From: an uncultured Eubacteriales bacterium
GTDB taxonomy: Bacteria; Bacillota; Clostridia; Saccharofermentanales; UBA5734
Reading direction: 5' to 3'
Assembly: GCA_903835065.1 (NCBI GenBank)
Contig: CAILLO010000028.1
Span: 42,471-106,470 of the forward strand
DNA: 64,000 nt
Shown here: one piece after another, positions 27,120 through 36,206 of the stretch
How the letters are laid out: every line of letters starts with the position of its first letter
Numbering within the stretch: position 1 is the stretch's first letter
The notes under the pieces: generated by a model
Told to the model about the DNA's origin: nothing
What the model saw: only the letters and a program-made list of their open reading frames with translations
Database searches by the model: none
Made by a program: the position numbers and the translations under genes

Positions 27120-27772
27120 GCGCGCGCCCGGCTCTCCAGCCACGCGGCGAGCTCGGCGAAACCTTCGCCGGTCCGGGAGGAGACCTTGAAGACGGGGGCC
27201 GCGGGGTTGAGCGCCCGCAGGCCCTTCAGGAAGAATGCCTCGTCGAAGTCGACGTAGGGCAGCAGGTCGCACTTGTTGAGGACGACGGCGCTGGCCTTCT
27301 CGAAGGCGAGCGGGTACTTGTAGGGCTTGTCACTGCCCTCGGTCACCGTCGACACGAGCAGGATCGCGTGTTCTCCGATCGTGAATTCGGCCGGGCAGAC
27401 GAGGTTGCCGATGTTCTCGATGAAGAGGATGCCCTTCGCGTCGAGCGAGAGCTCCTCCACCGCTGCGGCGACGAGGGGCGCGTCGAGGTGGCAGGCGCCT
27501 CCGGTGTTGATCTGGATGGTCTCGATGCCGAGCGCGCGCATCGTCCGGGCATCGAGGTCGGATTCGATGTCGCCTTCGACGACGTAGGGGCGGTTCTCCT
27601 GGAAGTGCCGGACGGTCGAGACGATCGTCGACGTCTTGCCGGCGCCGGGGGCGCCCATGACGTTGACCATGAAGATGCGGCGGGGCGTGAGGTTCGCGCG
27701 CACGCCTTCCGCGATGCGGTCGTTCTCTCCGTGGACGGCTTCCTGGACCGAGATGCGGCGGATGTCCGCCAT
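27116..27772 (-). CDS. hypB: Hydrogenase nickel incorporation GTPase HypB
   Basis: NVMGAPGAGKTSTIVSTV, GDIESDLDARTM, QINTGGACHLDA; no His-rich N-terminus. Confidence 0.96.
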   Translation of the reverse strand: MADIRRISVQEAVHGENDRIAEGVRANLTPRRIFMVNVMGAPGAGKTSTIVSTVRHFQENRPYVVEGDIESDLDARTMRALGIETIQINTGGACHLDAPLVAAAVEELSLDAKGILFIENIGNLVCPAEFTIGEHAILLVSTVTEGSDKPYKYPLAFEKASAVVLNKCDLLPYVDFDEAFFLKGLRALNPAAPVFKVSSRTGEGFAELAAWLESRARA

Positions 27773-27799
27773 GTGGGCCTCCTTGCCGGAATCTGCCGG

Positions 27800-28141
27800 C
27801 TACTCGACGTCGATCGAGACGACGTCGAACTCCCGACCGATGCGGGTCGGTTCGCCCTCGCCTCCGCAGGCGGGGCAGTCGAAGGACAGCGGAATGCGTT
27901 CGAACAGGTCGCCGCAGGAGCGGCACCTCATCTTCACGCGGATGCGGCGGATCTCGAGCTCGGCGCCCTCGCAGAGGGTGCCTGCCGCGCAGGGGTCGAA
28001 GTACAGGTGGACGGAGTCGCCGACGTAGCCGGAGGCGTCGCCGACGTCGAGCCGTATTCGGACGACCCGCCGCGCGCCGGCGGCGCGGGCGCGCGCGTCG
28101 GCGACCTCGACGATCCTAAGCGTCGCCGGGTACTCGTGCAT
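27800..28141 (-). CDS. hypA: Hydrogenase nickel incorporation protein HypA
   Basis: MHEYPATLRIVEVADARA; zinc site CRSCG...CPACGG. Confidence 0.93.
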   Translation of the reverse strand: MHEYPATLRIVEVADARARAAGARRVVRIRLDVGDASGYVGDSVHLYFDPCAAGTLCEGAELEIRRIRVKMRCRSCGDLFERIPLSFDCPACGGEGEPTRIGREFDVVSIDVE

Positions 28142-28562
28142 CGTCCGCGGACGTCGGGGTCGTGGGGAGCGCGACGGCGGCCGGCTTCGCGGGGACGGCG
28201 GGCTTCGCGGCGCCCTCGGGCTTCGGCGCCTGCGTGAACGAGTCGCGCACGGATCCGAAGGACGGGTCGGTGTAGGCGGTGCCCATCGAGAGGCATTTCG
28301 TGGGGCACAGCTCCACGCAGCTGTTGCACTGGATGCAGCGCAGGCGCTCGATGGACCAGCTGCGCTCGGCCTTGGTCACCGAGATCGCCTGGGTCGGACA
28401 GCGGCGGTCGCAGATGCCGCACAGGATGCACTTCTCGATGTCGATCTCGATGTGGCCGCGGGTCTTCGGCTCGTAGACGCGGGGGACGAACGGATAGAGC
28501 CGGGTCGCCGCGGGGTGCGTCAGGCTCTTCAGGACGGTACCGGCAAGGTTGAAGATCTTCAT
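28116..28562 (-). CDS. echF: Ech hydrogenase ferredoxin-like subunit EchF
   Basis: Two 4Fe-4S motifs CILCGICDRRCP and CIQCNSCVELCP; last of six subunits in Ech order. Confidence 0.9.
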   Translation of the reverse strand: MKIFNLAGTVLKSLTHPAATRLYPFVPRVYEPKTRGHIEIDIEKCILCGICDRRCPTQAISVTKAERSWSIERLRCIQCNSCVELCPTKCLSMGTAYTDPSFGSVRDSFTQAPKPEGAAKPAVPAKPAAVALPTTPTSADDARVPGDA

Positions 28563-28566
28563 GCCG

Positions 28567-29646
28567 TCACCTCTCCGTGCAGCTGATGCACGGGTCGATC
28601 GTGAGCACCAGCATGGGAACGTCGGCGAGCTGGCAACCCTGCAGCGTCTGGACGAGCGCCGGGACGTTGGCGAAGGTGGGGGTCCGGACGCGGAAGCGGT
28701 CGAGGTGGCGCGTGCCGTTGCCGCGGACGTAATAGATCGCCTCGCCGCGGGGCTGTTCGAGGCGGGCGAAGAACTCGCCGCTGGGCGTGCCCTTGACCGG
28801 GGCGGCGATGTCGCCTTGCGGGAACTTCGGGACGGCCTGGCGGATCAGGTCGATCGACTGCAGCGTCTCGCGGATGCGGACCTGGGTGCGGGCCATGCAG
28901 TCGCCGGCGGTCTCGACGATGGGGTCGAAGGAGAGGTCGTTGTAAGCGGCGTAACCGAGCTTGCGGGTGTCGAGGGACCAGCCGCTCGCGCGCAGCATCG
29001 GCCCGAGCGCGCCGAGGTCGAGCGCGGCCTGCTTCGAGAGCACGCCGACGCCGGTCAGGCGGTGCAGGACGGTGTATTCCTGCGAGAAGGCCGAAATCAG
29101 CGGCTCGAGTTCCTTCTCGACTCGGTCGAGGGCGGTGAGCAGCATCTCGGCCTGCGCGGCGTCGATGTCCCTGCGCATGCCGCCGACCTTGCAGACGGAG
29201 AAAATCACGCGGCCGCCGGTGATGTTCTCGAACACGTCGAGGACGATTTCGCGGACGCGCCAGCTGTGCATGAAGAGGCTCTCGAAGCCGAACGCGTCGG
29301 CGAGGAGGCCCATCCACATCGTGTGGTTGTGGATGCGGGAGAGTTCGGCGAGTGTCGTGCGCAGGAAGTCCGCGCGGCGCGGGATCTCGATGCCCATGAC
29401 GTTCTCGACGGCCATACAGTAACCCATGCCGTGCATGAAGCTGCAGATGCCGCAGATGCGCTCCGCGACGTAGACGTAGTCGATGAAATCGCGCTTCTCG
29501 ACGAGCTTCTCGAGTCCGCGGTGGATGAAGCCGATCGAGGGGATGGCCTCGACGACCTTCTCGTCCTCGAGGACGAGGTCGAGGTGGATCGGCTCGGGCA
29601 GCACGGGGTGCTGCGGGCCGAAGGGGACGACGGTGCGGTTCGCCAT
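28567..29646 (-). CDS. echE: Ech-type [NiFe] hydrogenase large subunit EchE
   Basis: RICGIC and DPCISC NiFe ligand motifs; protein ends DPCISCTER. Confidence 0.94.
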   Translation of the reverse strand: MANRTVVPFGPQHPVLPEPIHLDLVLEDEKVVEAIPSIGFIHRGLEKLVEKRDFIDYVYVAERICGICSFMHGMGYCMAVENVMGIEIPRRADFLRTTLAELSRIHNHTMWMGLLADAFGFESLFMHSWRVREIVLDVFENITGGRVIFSVCKVGGMRRDIDAAQAEMLLTALDRVEKELEPLISAFSQEYTVLHRLTGVGVLSKQAALDLGALGPMLRASGWSLDTRKLGYAAYNDLSFDPIVETAGDCMARTQVRIRETLQSIDLIRQAVPKFPQGDIAAPVKGTPSGEFFARLEQPRGEAIYYVRGNGTRHLDRFRVRTPTFANVPALVQTLQGCQLADVPMLVLTIDPCISCTER

Positions 29647-29650
29647 GGCG

Positions 29651-30068
29651 CTAGCCCTCCTTCCCGGCCGCTTCGGGAGCGGCCGCGGTTCCGGCGTCGT
29701 CGCACGCGCCGGGGTGGTAGGGCGTCGCCGTCCTCAGCTTGTAGAACCTGCCCTTGTAGTCGACGGAGAGGTCGGTGACCCGGACGCCGAAGAGGTCCTG
29801 CATCTCGTTCTCGTAGAGGAACGCGCAGGAGAAGATGCCGGTCACGCTGGGCAGCGTGCCGCCGTCGGGGATCCTCGTGCGGAAGACCTGGAAGTCCCCC
29901 GCGAGGTCGAACGCGTAGTTCACCTCGGTCGCGTCGGCGAGGCGGGTGCAGTGCATCTCCACCATCCGGTACCCGGCGCTCTTCATGTGGTGCGCGCGCT
30001 CGACGACCGAGACGGGCTCGATCTCCGTGATGGTGCGCTTGACGTCCCGCTTCTCGTCCAGGGTCATG
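29651..30068 (-). CDS. echD: Ech hydrogenase subunit EchD (NuoC-like)
   Basis: SVTGIFSCAFLYENEMQDLFGVRVTDLSVDYKGRFYKL. Confidence 0.88.
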
Positions 30069-30546
30069 GGTTCCTTCCTTCCACCGCAGCGGCCGGGGCC
30101 TTGCGGGCCGCTCGGCGGGCTGCCTTCATGGCGGCGCGCTTCTCCTCGAGGATCGAGAGCGCCTTCACGACGCCGTCGATGATCGCCTCGGGGCGGGCGG
30201 CGCAGCCGGATACGTAGACGTCGACCGGGAGGACTTTGTCCACCCCGCCGAGGATGTTGTAGCACTCGCGGAAGATGCCGCCCGACGTGGCGCAGATTCC
30301 GACGGCGATGACGACCTTGGGGTCTGGCATCTGCTCGTAGATGTTGCGCACGACCGGGGCGTTCTGCTCGTTGATCGCGCCCGTGAGCAGGAACAGGTCG
30401 GCGTGCTTGGGGTTGCCGGTGTTGACCACGCCGAAGCGTTCGACGTCGTAGACCGGCGTCAGACAGGCGAGGACCTCGATGTCGCAGCCGTTGCAGCTGG
30501 ACCCGTCATAGTGGATCAGCCAGGGGGACTTCTTCAGGTAGGGCAT
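30064..30546 (-). CDS. echC: Ech hydrogenase small subunit EchC (NuoB-like)
   Basis: MPYLKKSPWLIHYDGSSCNGCDIEVLACLTP...YVSGCAARPEAIIDGV. Confidence 0.94.
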   Translation of the reverse strand: MPYLKKSPWLIHYDGSSCNGCDIEVLACLTPVYDVERFGVVNTGNPKHADLFLLTGAINEQNAPVVRNIYEQMPDPKVVIAVGICATSGGIFRECYNILGGVDKVLPVDVYVSGCAARPEAIIDGVVKALSILEEKRAAMKAARRAARKAPAAAVEGRNP

Positions 30547-31442
30547 CACTTGCCTCCGCGCATCAGGGTGAGCGCGAGCAGATTCAGGAATCCGAACACG
30601 CCGGCCACGATCCAGGCGGACCTGATCGCGAGCTGCCACTTGACGCGCGCGAACGTGTTGTCGACCAGGATCTCGAGGAAATAGACGAGAAGCGCGACGC
30701 CGATGCCCAGGGCGATCGACAGCGGGTTGCTCCAGACGAAGAACAGTGCTATCAGGGCGATCAGGAAGGTCGACTCGTACCAGTGCGCGATCTCGATCCA
30801 GGCGAGCGACGCGCCGGAGAATTCCGTGGTGATGCCCTTCACGATCTCCTGGTGCCCGTGGTGCGAGGTCGAGAGGTCGAAGGGGGACTTGCGGAACTTG
30901 AAGGTCAGCACATAGCAGAAACCGAGGAAGATCATGGGAATCAGCAGGATCGCGGGGCGGGGGGCGACGACGAGGTCCGAGACCTTGAAGCTGCCGTTCG
31001 CCATGTAGAACCCGACGGCCGTCAGCAGGACCATCGGCTCGTAGGCCATCATCTGCAGCAGCTCGCGCTCGGCGCCGATCGAGCTGTACGGGGAGTTCGC
31101 CGCGTAGGCCGCGGAGATGAAGAAGATCGCCGCAAGGGTGAAGGCGAAGATGAAGAGCAGGAGGTCGCCGCCCGAGAAGAACAGCGTTCCGGTGAAGACC
31201 AGGAAGACCAGGAAGAGCACGATGAAGAAGTTCTGCAGCTTGTTGACCGACACGCGCCGCTTCTCGAGGAGCTTGAGGACGTCGTAGAAGGGCTGGAGGA
31301 TCGGCGGGCCCTTCCTTCCCTGCATCCGTGCGGTGATCCTGCGGTCGACGCCGGCGAGGAGGCCGCCGAACAGCGGGGCGAGAAGGACGTAGAGGATGCC
31401 GGTCGCGACGCGGGTCCATTCCGAGGCGTTCAAGAGGATCAT
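30546..31442 (-). CDS. echB: Ech hydrogenase membrane subunit EchB (NuoH-like)
   Basis: GLLAGVDRRITARMQGRKGPPILQPFYDVLKLLEK; multi-TM. Confidence 0.93.
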   Translation of the reverse strand: MILLNASEWTRVATGILYVLLAPLFGGLLAGVDRRITARMQGRKGPPILQPFYDVLKLLEKRRVSVNKLQNFFIVLFLVFLVFTGTLFFSGGDLLLFIFAFTLAAIFFISAAYAANSPYSSIGAERELLQMMAYEPMVLLTAVGFYMANGSFKVSDLVVAPRPAILLIPMIFLGFCYVLTFKFRKSPFDLSTSHHGHQEIVKGITTEFSGASLAWIEIAHWYESTFLIALIALFFVWSNPLSIALGIGVALLVYFLEILVDNTFARVKWQLAIRSAWIVAGVFGFLNLLALTLMRGGK

Positions 31443-33352
31443 GCCAGCATCCCTCCCAGCGTCATGGCGACCACGGTCAGCATCACGAGAGTGCAGACCA
31501 CGCCGCTGATCTTCAGGAGCAGCTCCGGCTTGAAGAAGTCCTGCATGTACCAGTTGGTCAGGAACATGCGCTTCGGGTCCTGGTGCGCATCGACGAAGAA
31601 GCGGTTGTCGTCGGTGTTCGCGCCGGCCATGTACGCCGGGACGATCTTCTCCTTGCGCCCGTGCATGAAGAGGTAGAGCGCGGCGGGGATCACGACCACC
31701 ATCCCGAGCATCAGGGTCATCACGGTGATGTTGCCCTGGCTGATGATGTTGCCCGTCGCGGCGGGCCCGAAGACATAGAACAGGTAGGGCTCGATCAGGA
31801 ACTTCGACACGACCGGGAACAGGATGCACATCAGGGAGGTCATGCCGGCGTGGATCACGAGGGAGACGATCTCCTCGACGGTGAAGTTCTTGTCGACCGG
31901 CTCGATGTGGTTGAGCACCGCGACGATCTTGCCGAGCCACTTGGTCCAGAAGAACAGCGTCGCGGAACTGCCGAAGACGAGCAGGAGGACGATGAACACG
32001 TTGTTCGAGTCGATGAAGGCCTTCATGGCGGCCCACTTGGAGATCAGCATGCCGAACGGCGCGAGGAACATGCCGGCGATGCCGATCGTGATCAGGATGG
32101 CCATCATGGGCATCTTGGAGAGCAGCCCGTGCATGTCCTCGATGTCGCGGCTGTGGAGGTTGTGCTCGATCGTGCCCACGCTGAGGAACATCAGGGACTT
32201 GGCGACCGCGTGGAAGATCATCAGCAGGAAACCGGCCCAGACGGCCTCGGAGGTGCCGACTCCGGCGCAGGCCACGACCAGGCCGAGGTTGGCGACCGTC
32301 GAGTACGCGAGCACCTTCTTGGCGTCACTGTGGGTGATCGACACGATCGACCCGACCAGGAACGTGATGCCGCCGACCAGGATCACCATCGTGCCGGCGG
32401 GCTTGCCCGAGAGCACGGGGGCCAGGCGCAGCAGCAGGAAGACGCCGGCCTTGACCATCGTCGACGAGTGCAGCAGCGCGGAGGTCGGCGTCGGGGCCAC
32501 CATGGCGCCGAGCAGCCAGGAGGAGAAGGGCAGCTGGGCGGACTTCACCATGCCGGCGAAGGCGAGCAGCATCACGGGAATCATGATGTCCCAACCGGAG
32601 AGCCCCATCTGGAGGATGTGGCGCAGGTCGACGCTGTGCATCGTGAGGCCGGTGTAGAGGATCGCCCCGACGAAACCGAGGCCGCCGAGCAGGTTCATCC
32701 CGAGCGCGCGCTCGGAGTTGCGCTTGGCCTCCTCCGTGCCGGTGTAGCCGATCAGGAGGAAGGAGCAGAGCGTCGTGACCTCCCAGAAGAAGTACATCCA
32801 CTGGAGGTTGTTGGACGTCACGAGACCGAACATCGCCGAGAGGAAGACGAAGACCACGAAGTAGAACATCGGGCGGCGGTCCTTGATCTCCGCGTGCTGC
32901 TTGTGGTAGTTGCGCATGTACCCGACGGAGTAGAGGACGATCAGGCTCCCGATCACGCCGACGATCAGGACCATCGTCAGGGAGAGCTTGTCGACGTAGA
33001 GGTTGAGCGGGACATCGACCTGGTGGCCGGGCGCGAGCTCGAACCAGAGCGACGCGGCCTCCTGGAGCACGACCAGCCCGACGATCCACCAGCGGCGGCG
33101 GCGGACGGCGTAGACGACGACCGCGACCGCGAAGAGGGTCTTGAGGACCATCATCGCCGTGCCGACGTTCTCATGGGAGTCGAAGAGCGCGAAGTCGTTG
33201 CTGTAGTATCGGATGGCCATCCAGACCGAGCCGGCGGCCACGATCAGGGCGGAGGCCCATACCGTCGCGGTGCGCACCTTGTCGTTGCGGACGAGGAGCA
33301 GCAGCACGGCCGGGAGGAGCGGGAAGAGAAGCAGGAAGTAGACAGGATCCAA
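31439..33352 (-). CDS. echA: Ech hydrogenase membrane subunit EchA (NuoL/antiporter-like)
   Basis: Multi-TM; LLGAMVAPTPTSALLHSSTMVKAGVFLLLRLAP proton-pumping antiporter motif. Confidence 0.94.
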   Translation of the reverse strand: MDPVYFLLLFPLLPAVLLLLVRNDKVRTATVWASALIVAAGSVWMAIRYYSNDFALFDSHENVGTAMMVLKTLFAVAVVVYAVRRRRWWIVGLVVLQEAASLWFELAPGHQVDVPLNLYVDKLSLTMVLIVGVIGSLIVLYSVGYMRNYHKQHAEIKDRRPMFYFVVFVFLSAMFGLVTSNNLQWMYFFWEVTTLCSFLLIGYTGTEEAKRNSERALGMNLLGGLGFVGAILYTGLTMHSVDLRHILQMGLSGWDIMIPVMLLAFAGMVKSAQLPFSSWLLGAMVAPTPTSALLHSSTMVKAGVFLLLRLAPVLSGKPAGTMVILVGGITFLVGSIVSITHSDAKKVLAYSTVANLGLVVACAGVGTSEAVWAGFLLMIFHAVAKSLMFLSVGTIEHNLHSRDIEDMHGLLSKMPMMAILITIGIAGMFLAPFGMLISKWAAMKAFIDSNNVFIVLLLVFGSSATLFFWTKWLGKIVAVLNHIEPVDKNFTVEEIVSLVIHAGMTSLMCILFPVVSKFLIEPYLFYVFGPAATGNIISQGNITVMTLMLGMVVVIPAALYLFMHGRKEKIVPAYMAGANTDDNRFFVDAHQDPKRMFLTNWYMQDFFKPELLLKISGVVCTLVMLTVVAMTLGGMLA

Positions 33353-33422
33353 GATTCCCTCCTTGTCGCTCTGTTGCGGTCACCGACCGCGAGAACGGCT
33401 TTCGTCGCCTAGAACCGTCAAG

Positions 33423-33451
33423 AGTATAGCCTTCGCATCCTTCGACTTCAA
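33423..33451 (-). promoter_or_regulatory. Promoter of the ech-hyp operon
   Basis: Minus strand TTGAAG (33451-33446), 17-nt spacer, TATACT (33428-33423). Confidence 0.65.
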
Positions 33452-33509
33452 TCCGACAGATTCCACAGAAATCGCCAAGCAATTTCAACAGGAAACCGGG
33501 ACCGGACTT

Positions 33510-34193
33510 TCAGAAAGCCTGCGGGGCCAGGAGGTCCTCCACGATCCGGACGACGTCGGGCAGGCGGACGACGACGGGGGCGCCGCGCCCATCGAGCCGC
33601 TCCCGGCCCTGGTGCCCGCCGGCGAAGAGGACGCAGCGGCAACCGAGGGCCTGCGCCACTTCGAGGTCGTGGAGTGTGTCGCCGACGAGGACGGTTCGGT
33701 CCGGCGGCGCCCCGAGCCGCGCGACGAGCGCGATTCCGACTTCGGTCTTGCCGTGCGCGTTCTTGTCGTCGAGGCCGGCGAGGTCGACGAATCGGTCCCG
33801 GACGCCGAACCGGCGGAGCGCCTCGTCGAGGAAGCCGAGGTGGGAGGCCGAGAGGACGGCCTGGCGGCAGCCGAGGGCGTCGAGCCGGTCGAGCGTCTCC
33901 ACGGCGTCGGGGGTCAGCGAGCACTCGCCGATCGCGCCCTCGTACTCGCGGACGTATTCGTCGGACAGCGCGTCGAAGGGCTCCCGGTCGAAATCGAAGC
34001 CGATCGTGGCGTAGTAGTCCTTCACCGGGAAGCCGAAGGAGGCGAGGTATGAAGCGTGCGTGAGAAGCGGCAGGCCCCGCCGCGCGAGCAGGACGTTGGC
34101 GGAGCGCACCGCGAGCCAGAGGTCGTCGAGCAGGGCGCCGTTCCAGTCCCAGAGGACGGCCCATCCCCTGCCCTCGCCACCCGTCCGTTCCAT
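33510..34193 (-). CDS. HAD-superfamily phosphatase (phosphoglycolate phosphatase-like)
   Basis: VLWDWNGALLDDLWLAVRSAN, SASHLGFLDEAL, GKTEVGIALVARLG, VLVGDTLHDLEVAQALGC. Confidence 0.9.
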   Translation of the reverse strand: MERTGGEGRGWAVLWDWNGALLDDLWLAVRSANVLLARRGLPLLTHASYLASFGFPVKDYYATIGFDFDREPFDALSDEYVREYEGAIGECSLTPDAVETLDRLDALGCRQAVLSASHLGFLDEALRRFGVRDRFVDLAGLDDKNAHGKTEVGIALVARLGAPPDRTVLVGDTLHDLEVAQALGCRCVLFAGGHQGRERLDGRGAPVVVRLPDVVRIVEDLLAPQAF

Positions 34194-34412
34194 CCGTTCC
34201 GTGCCCTCCCTGCGCCGCGATTCTCCCGTCCGGTCCCTCCCTCCATCCTAGACGCCCGGCCGGGGCTCCGCAAGCCGGTTTCCTCACGGTCCGCCTCGTT
34301 GACAGCCGCAGGACGGAAGGCTACCTTTAGGGCAGAGGCCGTCGCGAACCCGGCGCCGCCTGTCCGCGAGGCCAGGCACGCTCCCCCGGAGTCTCCGGAG
34401 AAAGGCAGGATC

Positions 34413-35390
34413 ATGGATGACAACCTGACCCGGAGGCTCGATGCGGCCGGCGCGACGCTGGAGAGAATCCGGGAGGACTTCCCGTGGCAGCACGTCTATC
34501 TGCAGCACCTCGCCGCGCTTTCCTTCTCGGTCGCGGGCCGTTCTTACGATTCGAAGCGGATGCGCGCCATGACCGACCGGATCCGCACCTCGTTCGGCTT
34601 CTTCTCTCCGTTCCGGTCCGCGGCCTTCCAGCTGGCGATGTATTTCCTGACCGAATCCGAAGACGCCGACCAGTCCTTCCGTCGCCTGACCGCGCTCGAA
34701 CCGCTGCTCCGCCAGGAAGGGGTCCGTTCCTACGCCTACGCGCCGCTGCTCGCCGCCGTGCTCGTCCGGTCCGACGCGGACTCGACGCTGCAGGCGAAGG
34801 TGCAGCGCACGAAGGCGGTCTTCGAGGAACTCCACCGGAAGCACCCGTTCCTCACCGGAGCCGACGACTACCCCCTCGCCGCGATGGTCGCCACCGCGGG
34901 CGGTCCGCTCGCCCCCCGTCTCGCCGACGTCGAGTCCGTCTACTTCCTCCTCCACCTGAAGGGTCTCGCCAAGGGCAACGGCCTGCAGCTCCTGTCGCTG
35001 ATCCTCTCCCTCGGGAAGGATTCCGCCCAGCAGAAGGCCGAGCGGACGGCGGACCTCCACGAGCGCTTCGTCGCGCTCGGCATCCGGATCTGGCCGCAGT
35101 ACTACGGCGCGCTGGGCCTCCTCGCCCTTCTGCCCGACGAGAACGGAACCCTGGCGGAGAGGGCCGGCGGAATCGTCGAGGCACTCAAGCCGCGCAAGCG
35201 CTACAAGATGCTGGACAAGGGGATGCTGCTGCTCTTCGCCGCGATCCTGCTCGCCGACGAGGCCGTCGGGACGGCCGACGCGCCGGTCGCGGCCGGCGTC
35301 CTGCTGGAGGTCCTAATCGAGGCCCAGACGGCCGCCATGGTGGCCGCGACGGCGGCGGCGACCTCGGCCGCCGCGTCCGCCGGTTCCTGA
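34413..35390 (+). CDS. DUF4003 family protein
   Basis: Full-length 325 aa ORF with ...KHPFLTGADDYPLAAMVA...; family call by recollection of the pattern. Confidence 0.65.
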   Translation: MDDNLTRRLDAAGATLERIREDFPWQHVYLQHLAALSFSVAGRSYDSKRMRAMTDRIRTSFGFFSPFRSAAFQLAMYFLTESEDADQSFRRLTALEPLLRQEGVRSYAYAPLLAAVLVRSDADSTLQAKVQRTKAVFEELHRKHPFLTGADDYPLAAMVATAGGPLAPRLADVESVYFLLHLKGLAKGNGLQLLSLILSLGKDSAQQKAERTADLHERFVALGIRIWPQYYGALGLLALLPDENGTLAERAGGIVEALKPRKRYKMLDKGMLLLFAAILLADEAVGTADAPVAAGVLLEVLIEAQTAAMVAATAAATSAAASAGS

Positions 35391-35429
35391 CCCCGGTCGA
35401 ACGGCTCGGAGAAGCAAGGGGGAGGACGG

Positions 35430-36068
35430 TCAGTCCTCCCCTTCTTCGACCGCGAAGGCGCGGACGGGACTGCCGTCGGCGGCCGCGAGACGGAGAGGAA
35501 GCGCATAGAACCGGAAGGTCGCGCGCTGCAGGGCGTCGAGGCCGACCAGCCCCTCGACGAGAACGATGCCCGCCGACAGGAGCGCGACGTGCATCGCGCG
35601 CGGCTCGCCTTCCGAGACGACGGTCGGAAGGTCGACCCCCAGTGCCTTGATGCCGGACGCGACGAGGCGTTCCGGCACGTCGGCGGCGAAGACCGGGCAA
35701 TCCGTGAAGTAGCGGCTCGTGCCCGCCTCCCGCTCCCAGCCCGTCCGGACCACGAGAATCTCGTCGCGGCGGACGTCGTCCAGCGCCCCGTCCGGAATGC
35801 GGATCGGTTCGCCCGGGCGGTGCGGCAGGCGCAGAAGGCGCGCGGGGCCGCAGAAGCGGTCGAGCGGCAGTGCGTCGACCGCGGCCCCGTCGGACAGGAA
35901 ATGCCGGGGTACGTCGACGTGCGTGCCGACGTGCGTGCCGAAGGAAAGCGACAGGACGTTCATGCCATCCTTCTCCACGGACAGGAGGGGACGGGCCTGG
36001 AACGCGGGATCGCCGGGGTAGACCGGCATCCCTTCCTGGAGTTTCTGGGACAGGTCTCGCAGCACCAT
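35430..36068 (-). CDS. Cyclase/kynurenine-formamidase family hydrolase
   Basis: VLRDLSQKLQEGMPVYPGDP...HVGTHVDVPRHFLSDGAAVDALPLDRFCGPA. Confidence 0.92.
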   Translation of the reverse strand: MVLRDLSQKLQEGMPVYPGDPAFQARPLLSVEKDGMNVLSLSFGTHVGTHVDVPRHFLSDGAAVDALPLDRFCGPARLLRLPHRPGEPIRIPDGALDDVRRDEILVVRTGWEREAGTSRYFTDCPVFAADVPERLVASGIKALGVDLPTVVSEGEPRAMHVALLSAGIVLVEGLVGLDALQRATFRFYALPLRLAAADGSPVRAFAVEEGED

Positions 36069-36206
36069 CTGCGGGTACCTCCTCTGGCGCGGACTCGGGC
36101 CACACCCCGAGTATAGCATGGGCGCCGGACCCTCGCGGCGGGCCGGACGCTGTGGTATTCTTTGGAAAAGCGGGACCGGGCCGGAGCCACGGCGGGAGGA
36201 TGCGCG

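Noticed and set aside
35430-36068. Second cyclase-family hydrolase as part of the phloroglucinol pathway
   Set aside because: It is 22 kb away, divergent from an aminotransferase, and much shorter than the operon enzyme; a kynurenine-formamidase-like role is as likely.
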